Part shown: in pieces, positions 41,473 to 48,601 of the stretch
How positions within the stretch are numbered: the first letter of the stretch is position 1
Layout of the letters: every line of letters begins with the position of its first letter
From: Pseudomonadota bacterium
GTDB lineage: Bacteria > Desulfobacterota > Desulfovibrionia > Desulfovibrionales > Desulfovibrionaceae
Direction of reading: 5' to 3'
Assembly: GCA_023411815.1 (NCBI GenBank)
Contig: JAEYOJ010000133.1
Location: forward strand, 29,825 to 93,824
DNA: 64,000 nucleotides
Notes under the pieces: model-generated
What the model saw: the letters and a program-made list of their open reading frames with translations, nothing else
Database searches by the model: none
Told to the model about the DNA's origin: nothing
Made by a program: the position numbers and the translations under genes

Positions 41473-43275
41473 TCAATTGCTGTCGCCGAGCGCTCCGGGT
41501 TGGGCCGGCCTTTCGACCTGCGTCGGGGCCTCGCTGATGAGCGTCATGGACGAGATGGGCGAGAAGGTTGTCGTCTGGCGCAGGGAAAGGTCCAGGCGTT
41601 CACCGCGCTTGAGTTCGAATGAATCGCCCCAGGACAGGGGCATCTGGCCGGCCAGGGCCAGGAGCTTGTCCCGCTCTCCGTTGCTCCAGGCGCCGGTCAG
41701 GGTATAGCGGCCGGAGGCCAGCAGGGACGCTTCGCCGGGCCGCCAGTCCAGGATGATCTTTCGGCCGTCCTCGGCCTGGAGCACCAAGGCCTTGGGTCTG
41801 CGCGGGACGATGCGGATGAAGAATTCCGCTTGGGCCTGGCCCGGCGTTTCCCTCACCACCCGGCAGAGCCATTCATCGGGCTTGTCGGTGGGAAGCAGCC
41901 AGTGCCGCAGGAACATGCTCGGGTCGAGGATGATCTCGGGTCCGCTGTCCTGGCCGTCATTGAGCGTGCGGTTGGCCACGAAGCCCTTCAGGTTGATCAC
42001 CTCGTCCTGGCCGCCATGGACGCCTTCAAGCACCAGCTGGTCGCCGACCACGGCCTCAAGGGTCTGCCCGGCCGGGATTATCCGCAGGCTTCCGTTATGC
42101 CAGCAGACGAACCAGGGCGTTTGGCCCGGCTCCGCCTTGGGCCACTTGCCGTTCCACGTCACGGGAATCGTGGTCAGGGTCGTTCCGTCCGCGCGCACCT
42201 CCAGCGCCTTGAAGGGGGCCAAGGGCATCCGCGGGGTTTCCAGAAGGTTGATCTCCGGCCGATCCGAGGCGAAGACGCCGACCGCGCCTGCTTCGGCCTG
42301 CGTTTTCGAGAGGCCGAGGCTTTCCGCCGTGAGGATGATCGGTTCGTAAGGCTGCAGCTTCAGCTGGCCTGCCTGAGACGGCTTGAGCGTCTGCGAGCCC
42401 ACCTGCAAAAAAACGGGAGTTGCCACGCCGACGGCCTCGACGGGCGCGTCATCGGGCTGCACCTGCAGGTGCAGCCCGAACTGTTCCAGTAAGAGCACCG
42501 TGGCGCGAAGCTGCTGGCGGACCTTCCAATCGAGCTGCACGATATCCTTGCTGACCTCGATGGCGAACGCGGGAATGGAGCGGTTCCTCAATGCATAGCA
42601 GGTCAGGGATTTGAGCTGCTCCGTATGGGGAGAATCGGGCCTGAAGGTGTCCGTGGAGAACAGCCGGAAGCGGAAGTCCGCCGTGGTGATGGGCTGGTTG
42701 AGCCTGTCGAGGACGGAGTTGACGTAATTGGCGAGGAAAATTCTGTTTTCGAAGACCGGCGTGTCGATGATGATGGATTGGCCGTAGCGTCGGGGATTGC
42801 GCAGATTGTCCACCCATACCGGGCTGTAGAAGCCGGAGCCTTCGTGAAGGTGGATGAAGGCGTCGGCCTGGCCCAGGAGGAAACGGATGGCTCGGGCCAG
42901 GTGGTCTTCGTAGAATTCGTTGTAGTCGCGGTCGAAACGGCGGTTGAGATCGACGTTGATCTGGCGCTGCCGCTTGTGGATGGACGGCACGTTGGCTCTG
43001 GGAATGATGATGAGCCGCCCTTTGTCCAGCTTGGCGCGGGTGAGCTGCTGGGCCGTGAGGAATCCGGAGATCTCGTCCCCCTGGATGCCTCCCTGGACCA
43101 TGACCGTGGGGCCCGGCTCCGCGCCTTCCAGAACGTATACCCTCAGGGGGTATTGCGTGCCCTGGAAGATGGTGAACTCGGCTCCGGCCGCGGGCAGGAC
43201 CGACGCCAGCAGGGCCAGCAGCGCCAACGAGGCCGTCAGGCTAGGAAAGCACTTGGCTGAGCGGGAAGGTTTCAC
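41473..43275 (-). CDS. Csd4-like M99-family zinc carboxypeptidase (peptidoglycan)
   Basis: A 600-residue exported protein (signal ends near VLPAAGA). The catalytic domain (about 33-270) is M14-like but the first zinc motif reads Q-G-D-E (Gln65, Glu68), where classical M14 has H-x-x-E; the third ligand is in IHLHEGSG (His142/144). SIPAFAIEVSKD supplies the catalytic Glu. Gln as zinc ligand is the hallmark of Csd4/Pgp1 enzymes that trim peptidoglycan tripeptides and curve cells. About 300 C-terminal residues are Ig-like strands. The start is GTG 43275, overlapping the upstream gene by 35 nt. Confidence 0.78.
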   Translation of the reverse strand: MKPSRSAKCFPSLTASLALLALLASVLPAAGAEFTIFQGTQYPLRVYVLEGAEPGPTVMVQGGIQGDEISGFLTAQQLTRAKLDKGRLIIIPRANVPSIHKRQRQINVDLNRRFDRDYNEFYEDHLARAIRFLLGQADAFIHLHEGSGFYSPVWVDNLRNPRRYGQSIIIDTPVFENRIFLANYVNSVLDRLNQPITTADFRFRLFSTDTFRPDSPHTEQLKSLTCYALRNRSIPAFAIEVSKDIVQLDWKVRQQLRATVLLLEQFGLHLQVQPDDAPVEAVGVATPVFLQVGSQTLKPSQAGQLKLQPYEPIILTAESLGLSKTQAEAGAVGVFASDRPEINLLETPRMPLAPFKALEVRADGTTLTTIPVTWNGKWPKAEPGQTPWFVCWHNGSLRIIPAGQTLEAVVGDQLVLEGVHGGQDEVINLKGFVANRTLNDGQDSGPEIILDPSMFLRHWLLPTDKPDEWLCRVVRETPGQAQAEFFIRIVPRRPKALVLQAEDGRKIILDWRPGEASLLASGRYTLTGAWSNGERDKLLALAGQMPLSWGDSFELKRGERLDLSLRQTTTFSPISSMTLISEAPTQVERPAQPGALGDSN

Positions 43276-43948
43276 TGAATACCATTGTACCGTTGTCGCT
43301 GCGACGGATGTTGAGGCGGATGCCGAACAGTTCGTTGCCCTTGATGCCGGCGGGTATGCTGAAGACAGTGCGCACCCGTTTGAAGCGCTGGATGCTGAAG
43401 TTCAGGTCCTCGGCGGTGGTCTTGAGCTGGACGAGCTGCCCGTTGCGCGTGACGATGGCGAGGTTCACCATGCCGGAAAGAGTCGAATCCGCCACGAGAT
43501 TGTTCAGGTCGAAGCGTACCTGCATCTTGTCGCCCTGAAGCTTGGCCTGGAAATTGTCCACTTTGGCCTGCTGCAGGTCCACATGCGTGAAGATCTCGTT
43601 GAGGTCGATGCTGTTCTGGACTTGAGGCGCTTCGGTCTCCACCGAAACGGATCCGATGAGGGCATGCAGTTCATCGGGGTCGCTGGATTGGAGGATCTGC
43701 TCGACATTCTCAAGCCGTTCCAATTTGACGCGCGCCTCGGTGAGCGTGATCTGCAGATTCCGGTTGTCCACGCGCAGCTTGTGGCTTTCCAGCCAGAAGC
43801 GATAGCCCGTGAAGAATCCCGCCAGAGCCAGGACCATGAGGAATATCTCAGCATAAATGAAGCCCTTGAGCCAAAATTTGCTGAGCCTGAAACGCCGGAC
43901 CTGGCTGTCATCGCGCATGAGCAGAAGACTGTACTTGGAGCTTGCCAT
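43241..43948 (-). CDS. Membrane-anchored coiled-coil protein of the shape operon
   Basis: A 235-residue protein: a basic cytoplasmic head (KYSLLLMRDDSQVRRFRLSKFWLKG), one transmembrane helix (IYAEIFLMVLALAGFFTGYRFW), a coiled coil (LRVDNRNLQITLTEARVKLERLENVEQIL) and a C-terminal domain of strands. The head-TM-coil layout resembles the start of M23 endopeptidases of the Csd1/MepM kind, but no LytM domain follows. Its ATG shares one base with the upstream stop (TGATG), so it is coupled to the Csd6-like gene. It may tether the two enzymes; this is inference. Confidence 0.7.
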   Translation of the reverse strand: MASSKYSLLLMRDDSQVRRFRLSKFWLKGFIYAEIFLMVLALAGFFTGYRFWLESHKLRVDNRNLQITLTEARVKLERLENVEQILQSSDPDELHALIGSVSVETEAPQVQNSIDLNEIFTHVDLQQAKVDNFQAKLQGDKMQVRFDLNNLVADSTLSGMVNLAIVTRNGQLVQLKTTAEDLNFSIQRFKRVRTVFSIPAGIKGNELFGIRLNIRRSDNGTMVFSETFPLSQVLS

Positions 43949-45537
43949 CAGTTGCCCTTTCTCCAGTATTCGGCGGCAATGAGCCATTGCTCGCCGTGTG
44001 GTTCGAGGATGAGGGTCTTGGTGCCGGTATCCGTATATCCGTTGGAGCTTTCGTAAACCTGGCTGAAAGCAACTTCGATGCCTTTGGAATGCATGGTGAT
44101 ACGCCGGTTGGACAAATCCACGCGCACGGGCGGATTATCGGCCCACAAGGTCTGCTTGTGTTCCTTGATGGCCTTGAGGCCATTGCGGCCCTGTTGGTGC
44201 GCGTTGGGCAGGTACATCGCCGCGTAGCCATCCACGTCGGCGCGTTCCCAGGCAGCTTGCCAGAGCGCCAGGGCCTCGGACACGGAGGCGTTGACCTTGG
44301 CCATGTAACGCTGCTCCAGGTCGGCCGGGGGCTGATCGTACTCCTGGCCGACGATCCGCCAGACGCCCTTCGGGTCCTTTTGCCAGTACAGACGCTTGCG
44401 CACCGTGGAAGTGATGCCCGGCGCTCGGTATATCTGGTCGAATGAGGTCACCCAGTAGTTCGGACCGGGGAGGGCGGTAATATCGTCAAGCACGACCTGG
44501 ATCCAGGGCAAGCGCGTGAACAGGCGTTGCTTGTTGGCCTTGAAGGACTCGAACGACTCGCCGCCGCCGCGGCTGTATTTCTGCGGGGAGTAGAAGGAGA
44601 AAAACGTGTCGCTTCTGTTTTGCCAAGCCTTGGCCCATTCGCGCACCATGGCGATGATGGCGTTGGACTCGCCCGAGCGTGAGAACCCGTCCGCGGGCCA
44701 GGCGATCTTCTCGGCGATGATGACGGGCATTCCCCGAGCCAAGGTGCCGCCGAGACTATGCAGGTCGGAGTTGTTCAGAGCCACGCAGCCTCGCGTCTCC
44801 ATGGGGACGATTTTGGTGCCGCGACCGTGAATCCAGATGCCATATCCGGTTTTACCCTCGACGCGGTCCACCGGATTGGGGAAATTCAAGGTATAGGCGA
44901 TGTCCCCATAGAGCTGGTAGTCGAGGCCGGAGGTCAGCTTGCGCTGGATGAAGTAGACGCCCTCCGGCGTACGCAGGTCGCCCTCGCGGTACTTGTCTCC
45001 AGCCACCTGGCCCGTGGCGCAAGGCAGTTCGACGGCCTTGCGCAGGGGACTGTGCCGCTCCATGAGGAAGAAAGTCTGACTGGCCTTGTCGATGGCCAGG
45101 AAGCGGACGGGAGAATTCTCGTGATCAGGAATGGTCAGATGCCATGCATTGCCGCTCGCCTGCAGCGGCGGAGCCAGACTCGCGGCTGCCTTGGGGTCGC
45201 CTTCGGGCAATAGGGCCGCTTCCGGCGTGGGTACCGGCGCCGTGCCCGCTTCGATTCCGGCTTGCGCGCCGGCATCGAAGCTTGCCTCGGGAGCCTCGGG
45301 CATGGCAGGTCCAGCGGGCGCGGAATTCCGCGTCCCGGCCGGATCATTCAAGGGCAATGCGCTCTCGATCTGCTCGCCGGGGGATTCCTGAGCGTTTGCG
45401 AGCCCCGGACCTGTGATCGCAAACAGCAGGAGCCAGATCCATAATCCGACTTGCAGGCGAGCGGAAAACAGTGTTTTGTGGGAAGGACGTGTGCCTTCCG
45501 GCACGCAGGAGAACGCTGGAAAGGGCAAGCCATGCAT
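43948..45537 (-). CDS. Csd6-like L,D-transpeptidase/carboxypeptidase with NTF2-like domain
   Basis: A 529-residue exported protein from ATG 45537 (a TTG start 45 nt upstream is also open). A hydrophobic helix (VGLWIWLLLFAITGPGLANA) is followed by a low-complexity linker, then a YkuD domain (about 145-265) with YGIWIHGRG and METRGCVALNN holding His237 and Cys251. The usual R after GC-x is Ala. The C-terminus (about 415-525) is an NTF2-like pocket (ALALWQAAWERADVDGYAAMY ... WLIAAEYWRKG). YkuD plus NTF2 is the Csd6/Pgp2 architecture of helical-shape L,D-carboxypeptidases. First gene of the operon. Confidence 0.8.
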   Translation of the reverse strand: MHGLPFPAFSCVPEGTRPSHKTLFSARLQVGLWIWLLLFAITGPGLANAQESPGEQIESALPLNDPAGTRNSAPAGPAMPEAPEASFDAGAQAGIEAGTAPVPTPEAALLPEGDPKAAASLAPPLQASGNAWHLTIPDHENSPVRFLAIDKASQTFFLMERHSPLRKAVELPCATGQVAGDKYREGDLRTPEGVYFIQRKLTSGLDYQLYGDIAYTLNFPNPVDRVEGKTGYGIWIHGRGTKIVPMETRGCVALNNSDLHSLGGTLARGMPVIIAEKIAWPADGFSRSGESNAIIAMVREWAKAWQNRSDTFFSFYSPQKYSRGGGESFESFKANKQRLFTRLPWIQVVLDDITALPGPNYWVTSFDQIYRAPGITSTVRKRLYWQKDPKGVWRIVGQEYDQPPADLEQRYMAKVNASVSEALALWQAAWERADVDGYAAMYLPNAHQQGRNGLKAIKEHKQTLWADNPPVRVDLSNRRITMHSKGIEVAFSQVYESSNGYTDTGTKTLILEPHGEQWLIAAEYWRKGN

Positions 45538-45693
45538 GGAACATGGAGCCAAACTGGGCTTGATGCGACGAGTCAAGGCCAAACCGCCTACATTGGTTAT
45601 TCGTCAAGCTCGACATGGGCATGACCAAACCTGCCCATGGGGCCGCGCCGTGTTGTGCTCTGCCCGGAGCTAAATGGACCGGCGGAGCCGGGC

Positions 45694-46254
45694 CTAACGG
45701 GCTAATTCAAGCAACTCCCTTCGGGTGAAGACAGGCTTGAGGGAGTGACCGGCGGCAGCCAAGGCTTCGCGGCCGCCTTCCTCTCTGTCCAGGACGCAAA
45801 GCACCGTGGCGACCGTTAGGCCGGCCTCGCGCACGCGTTCGATCGCCTTGATCAATGTCCCGCCGGTCGTGACCACGTCTTCCAGCATCGCCACACGGTC
45901 GCCCGACTGGAAGTTCTTGAGGCCCTCAAGGAACTGGTTGGTGCCGTGTCCCTTGGAAGCCTTGCGCACGATGAACCCGGGCAAGGGCCTGCCTTCCAGG
46001 TAAGAGACGACGGTCACGGCCGAGATCAGGGGATCCGCGCCGAGCGTCATACCTCCGACACCATGAATGGACGGGTCATCGATCATATCCAGGAAAAGTT
46101 TACCTATGAGCCAGGAACCTTCCGGATGTAGGGCAGTCTGCTTGCAGTCGAAGTAGTAATCACTCTTGCGGCCGGAAGTCAAAACAACTTCGCCGGCTAC
46201 ATAGGATTTGTCCATCAGGAGTCGAGCCAAGCGCTTCTTTAGTGTCAGATCCAT
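45694..46254 (-). CDS. pyrE: Orotate phosphoribosyltransferase
   Basis: A 186-residue PRTase of pyrimidine synthesis. The PRPP motif VAMLEDVVTTGGTLIKAIERV is intact, along with FDCKQTALHPEG, GGMTLGADPL and the flexible loop FIVRKASKGHGTNQFLEG. Its ATG overlaps the purB stop by one base (TAATG), giving tight coupling of a purine and a pyrimidine step. Confidence 0.95.
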   Translation of the reverse strand: MDLTLKKRLARLLMDKSYVAGEVVLTSGRKSDYYFDCKQTALHPEGSWLIGKLFLDMIDDPSIHGVGGMTLGADPLISAVTVVSYLEGRPLPGFIVRKASKGHGTNQFLEGLKNFQSGDRVAMLEDVVTTGGTLIKAIERVREAGLTVATVLCVLDREEGGREALAAAGHSLKPVFTRRELLELAR

Positions 46255-47561
46255 TATCCAAGCACCCTCGCGTATACTACGTCTTCGTGACGCAGGTAGA
46301 AGCCCATGTCGAAGACCTCATCCAGCTTCTCAGCGCTCAATCTGCCGGCAATTGTAGAGTCGGCGCGCACTTCCTCGGGAAAGTCACGGCGCTCTTCCCA
46401 GCAGCGCATGGCTATGCGCTGGACCATCTCATAGGCTTCCTGGCGCTGTAATCCGGATTCCACCAGGGCCGTGAGCACACGTTGCGAGAAAAAGAGTCGC
46501 TGAGAGCTTTTCAAATTCCGTTCCATGTTTTCTGGTATGATGCGCAGGTTGCGCAAGACACCCGCGAGCCGGGATAATAGGTAATGCGCCAGGATGGTCG
46601 AGTCGGGCATGATGACTCGCTCCACGGAGGAGTGGGAAATATCTCGCTCGTGCCAGAGGGCCTGGTTTTCCATGGCGGCCAGGGCATTTGCGCGCAACAG
46701 TCGGGCCAGGCCGCTCATGTTCTCGGCGGAGATCGGGTTCTTCTTGTGCGGCATGGCCGAGGAGCCTTTCTGGCCCTTGGCGAAGCCTTCCTCCACCTCC
46801 CGCACCTCGGTGCGCTGCAAGTGGCGCAGTTCGACGCACAGGCGTTCGACTCCGCCGGCCATGAGGGCCAGGGCGGTAAAGAAGTTGGCGTAACGGTCGC
46901 GCTGTACAATCTGCGTGGATACCGGATCGACCTTGAGGCCGAGCAGTTCGAGGGCGGTCTCCTCGACATCGGGCGTCAACGCCGTGTATGTGCCCACCGC
47001 GCCCGAAAGCTTGCCCACGCGCACATCGTCCAAGGCCTGTTGCAGGCGTGCCCGATGGCGGACGAACTCGGCATGGAAGCCGAGCATCTTTAGGCCGAAG
47101 CTGGTCGGCTCAGCGTGCACGCCATGGGTGCGGCCCATGCACAGCCGGCCTTTGTGCTCCATGGCCAGCATGCGCAGGACGTCCAGCAGGGCGTCCAGGG
47201 CCGTTCCGACCATGCGGCCGGCCCTGGCGAGCAGCAGGCCGTTGGCCGTGTCCACGATATCCGAGGACGTGCAGCCCAGATGGATGAACCGCGAAACCGG
47301 CCCCACGCGCTCTTCCACGGCCGTCAAAAAGGCGATGACGTCATGGCGTGTGCGCTCTTCGATCTCCAGCACGCGGGCGGTGAAGGATTCGTCGATGGAA
47401 AACGTTGTCTTGGCCTCGATCTCGGCCATGGCCTCGGACGGAATGACGCCGGCCTTGTGCCAGGCTCGGCAAACCGCCAGCTCCACCTCCATCCATGCGC
47501 GGAACTTGTTCTCCTGGGTCCAAAGAGCGCCCATCTCCGGGCGCGTGTAACGTTCGATCAT
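46254..47561 (-). CDS. purB: Adenylosuccinate lyase
   Basis: A 435-residue lyase acting at two steps of purine synthesis. It carries the fumarase-superfamily signature GSSAMPHKKNPI, the HGVHAEPTSFG and LGCTSSDIVDTAN blocks with the catalytic His and Ser regions, and a starting sequence ERYTRPEMGALWTQENKFRAW typical of bacterial PurB. It is co-transcribed with pyrE. Confidence 0.96.
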   Translation of the reverse strand: MIERYTRPEMGALWTQENKFRAWMEVELAVCRAWHKAGVIPSEAMAEIEAKTTFSIDESFTARVLEIEERTRHDVIAFLTAVEERVGPVSRFIHLGCTSSDIVDTANGLLLARAGRMVGTALDALLDVLRMLAMEHKGRLCMGRTHGVHAEPTSFGLKMLGFHAEFVRHRARLQQALDDVRVGKLSGAVGTYTALTPDVEETALELLGLKVDPVSTQIVQRDRYANFFTALALMAGGVERLCVELRHLQRTEVREVEEGFAKGQKGSSAMPHKKNPISAENMSGLARLLRANALAAMENQALWHERDISHSSVERVIMPDSTILAHYLLSRLAGVLRNLRIIPENMERNLKSSQRLFFSQRVLTALVESGLQRQEAYEMVQRIAMRCWEERRDFPEEVRADSTIAGRLSAEKLDEVFDMGFYLRHEDVVYARVLG

Positions 47562-47597
47562 GGTGTGCTCACATGGGGTTTATGCAAGGCCGGACAT

Positions 47598-47622
47598 GAA
47601 AAAGGCAGCCGAAGCTGCCTTT
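47598..47622 (-). terminator. Rho-independent terminator of the zinc-ribbon gene
   Basis: On the minus strand AAAGGCAGC pairs with GCTGCCTTT over a TTCG tetraloop and runs into a tract of five T. It lies directly after the FmdB-type gene stop. Confidence 0.9.
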
Positions 47623-47626
47623 GTGC

Positions 47627-47953
47627 TCAGGAATCGCTGCTCGTTGCGGCGGTTCCTGTCGCGGTCGACTCGGAGCCGCCACCCGAGGCCGGTGCGGATG
47701 TGTCTCCACCCGCCTTGGATCCATTGCTGCTTTGGGAACCGCTCCCCTTGCCGTTGCCGCCGTTTCCGGAGGACGACCGGCAATAGTCGGTGGTGTACCA
47801 GCCGGATCCCTTGAGAACAAAGGAGGTGTTGGAGATAAGGCGCTTGGCCTTGCTGCCGCAGATCGGACAGATCAGCTCACGCTCCTTGAAATCCGTCTGC
47901 CATTCCTCGAAAATTTGCTCGCAATCGGTGCAGCGGTACTCGTAGATGGGCAT
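47627..47953 (-). CDS. FmdB-type zinc-ribbon protein
   Basis: A 108-residue protein with an N-terminal zinc ribbon: YEYRCTDCEQIFE and LICPICGSKAKR, the CxxC pairs of the FmdB/CxxC_CXXC_SSSS family, followed by FVLKGSGWYTTDY. The C-terminal half is a Gly/Ser/Asn/Thr low-complexity tail. Family members are small regulatory or metal-related proteins without a defined function. ATG 47953 has AGGAG; a longer upstream reading lacks coding features. Repeat copy C lies about 110 nt upstream. Confidence 0.88.
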   Translation of the reverse strand: MPIYEYRCTDCEQIFEEWQTDFKERELICPICGSKAKRLISNTSFVLKGSGWYTTDYCRSSSGNGGNGKGSGSQSSNGSKAGGDTSAPASGGGSESTATGTAATSSDS

Positions 47954-48065
47954 TCTTGAACTCCTGACGAAAAAGCATTGGCCGGAAAAAGCAGCGCTTC
48001 GGCCGGCCGGAACCATCACCACAGGAGGGTGAGATAGGACTTAAGAGAAAGAAGTCAATGATCCG

Positions 48066-48193
48066 AGAGCATTTGGCTTTGAAAATGCTCTGCAAGCCAT
48101 GCGTCGGCGTGCCTTGACGCTAACTTCGGCACAGGCGCAACTCACTTGCGCCGTCAACCCCGGAGCGGGCGTCTCAAAAGCAATCCGCTCTAG
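48066..48193 (+). repeat. Dispersed structured repeat, copy C
   Basis: About 128 bases matching copies A (15887-16015) and B (31301-31430). The left-end hairpin is intact (AGAGCATTT / AAATGCTCT) and so is the central GGCGCAA / TTGCGCC region except one base (GGCACAGGCGCAA context). Its right edge includes the stop codon of the minus-strand 36-residue gene. Confidence 0.8.
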
Positions 48194-48300
48194 GACTTGG
48201 CGGCGGCCTTGGCTTCGCGGACGCGCTGCTTGAGGCGCTCCTTGCGGCGCTTGCGCTTGCGGTCCAGCTCCTTCATGCGCTCGTGCTTTTTCTGAGCCAT
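48190..48300 (-). CDS. 36-residue highly basic mini-protein
   Basis: A very short gene with a strong ribosome-binding site (AGGAGGAG before ATG 48300). The product starts AQKKHERMKELDRKRKRRKE and is one predicted helix, roughly half Lys/Arg, with an Ala-rich end. The codon pattern and the perfect start suggest a real gene. It has the look of small ribosome-associated or nucleic-acid-binding peptides, but I cannot assign a family. The stop lies within repeat copy C, which would form its 3' untranslated region. Confidence 0.65.
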   Translation of the reverse strand: MAQKKHERMKELDRKRKRRKERLKQRVREAKAAAKS

Positions 48301-48545
48301 GTATGGCTCCTCCTTGACTGGTTTGGTATTCGGAAAAAAATGACACTTACCCTGGGCTAAGATCGTTGTAAAGGGTTCAGTCCGGTTGCATTGGATACGG
48401 CAATGCCGTGCGCGATGACCGCGCCGGAAATATCTTCCCTCGGGCGAAACGTTGTTGCTCCATGTATCCAATATTGCTGGATTCGGCAATTACGGCTTGG
48501 CTGCAGGGCAGGTTCGGCAAAAGGCAGGAACGTACACTGGAAACG
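48301..48545. other. Intergenic region upstream of the mini-protein gene
   Basis: About 245 bases between the mini-protein start and the hairpin that ends the molybdopterin gene. It should carry the mini-protein promoter on the minus strand. I see no convincing promoter, open frame or RNA gene. Confidence 0.4.
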
Positions 48546-48581
48546 ATATGCCCGGCCGGAGGGTGGGTCGGCCGGGCATAT
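48546..48581 (-). terminator. Hairpin after molybdopterin fusion gene
   Basis: A perfect 13-bp stem (ATATGCCCGGCCG / CGGCCGGGCATAT) with 10-nt loop, 20 nt beyond the stop of the minus-strand gene. It is followed by CGTTTCC, so termination is likely. Confidence 0.65.
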
Positions 48582-48601
48582 TCATCGAGTTAATTCCGCC
48601 G

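Noticed and set aside
42445..42475. Inverted GCTGCACCTGCAGGTGCAGC in the Csd4-like gene
   Set aside because: It lies inside a well-supported coding region and results from codons for a repetitive Leu-Gln-Val-Gln stretch; no evidence for a regulatory role.
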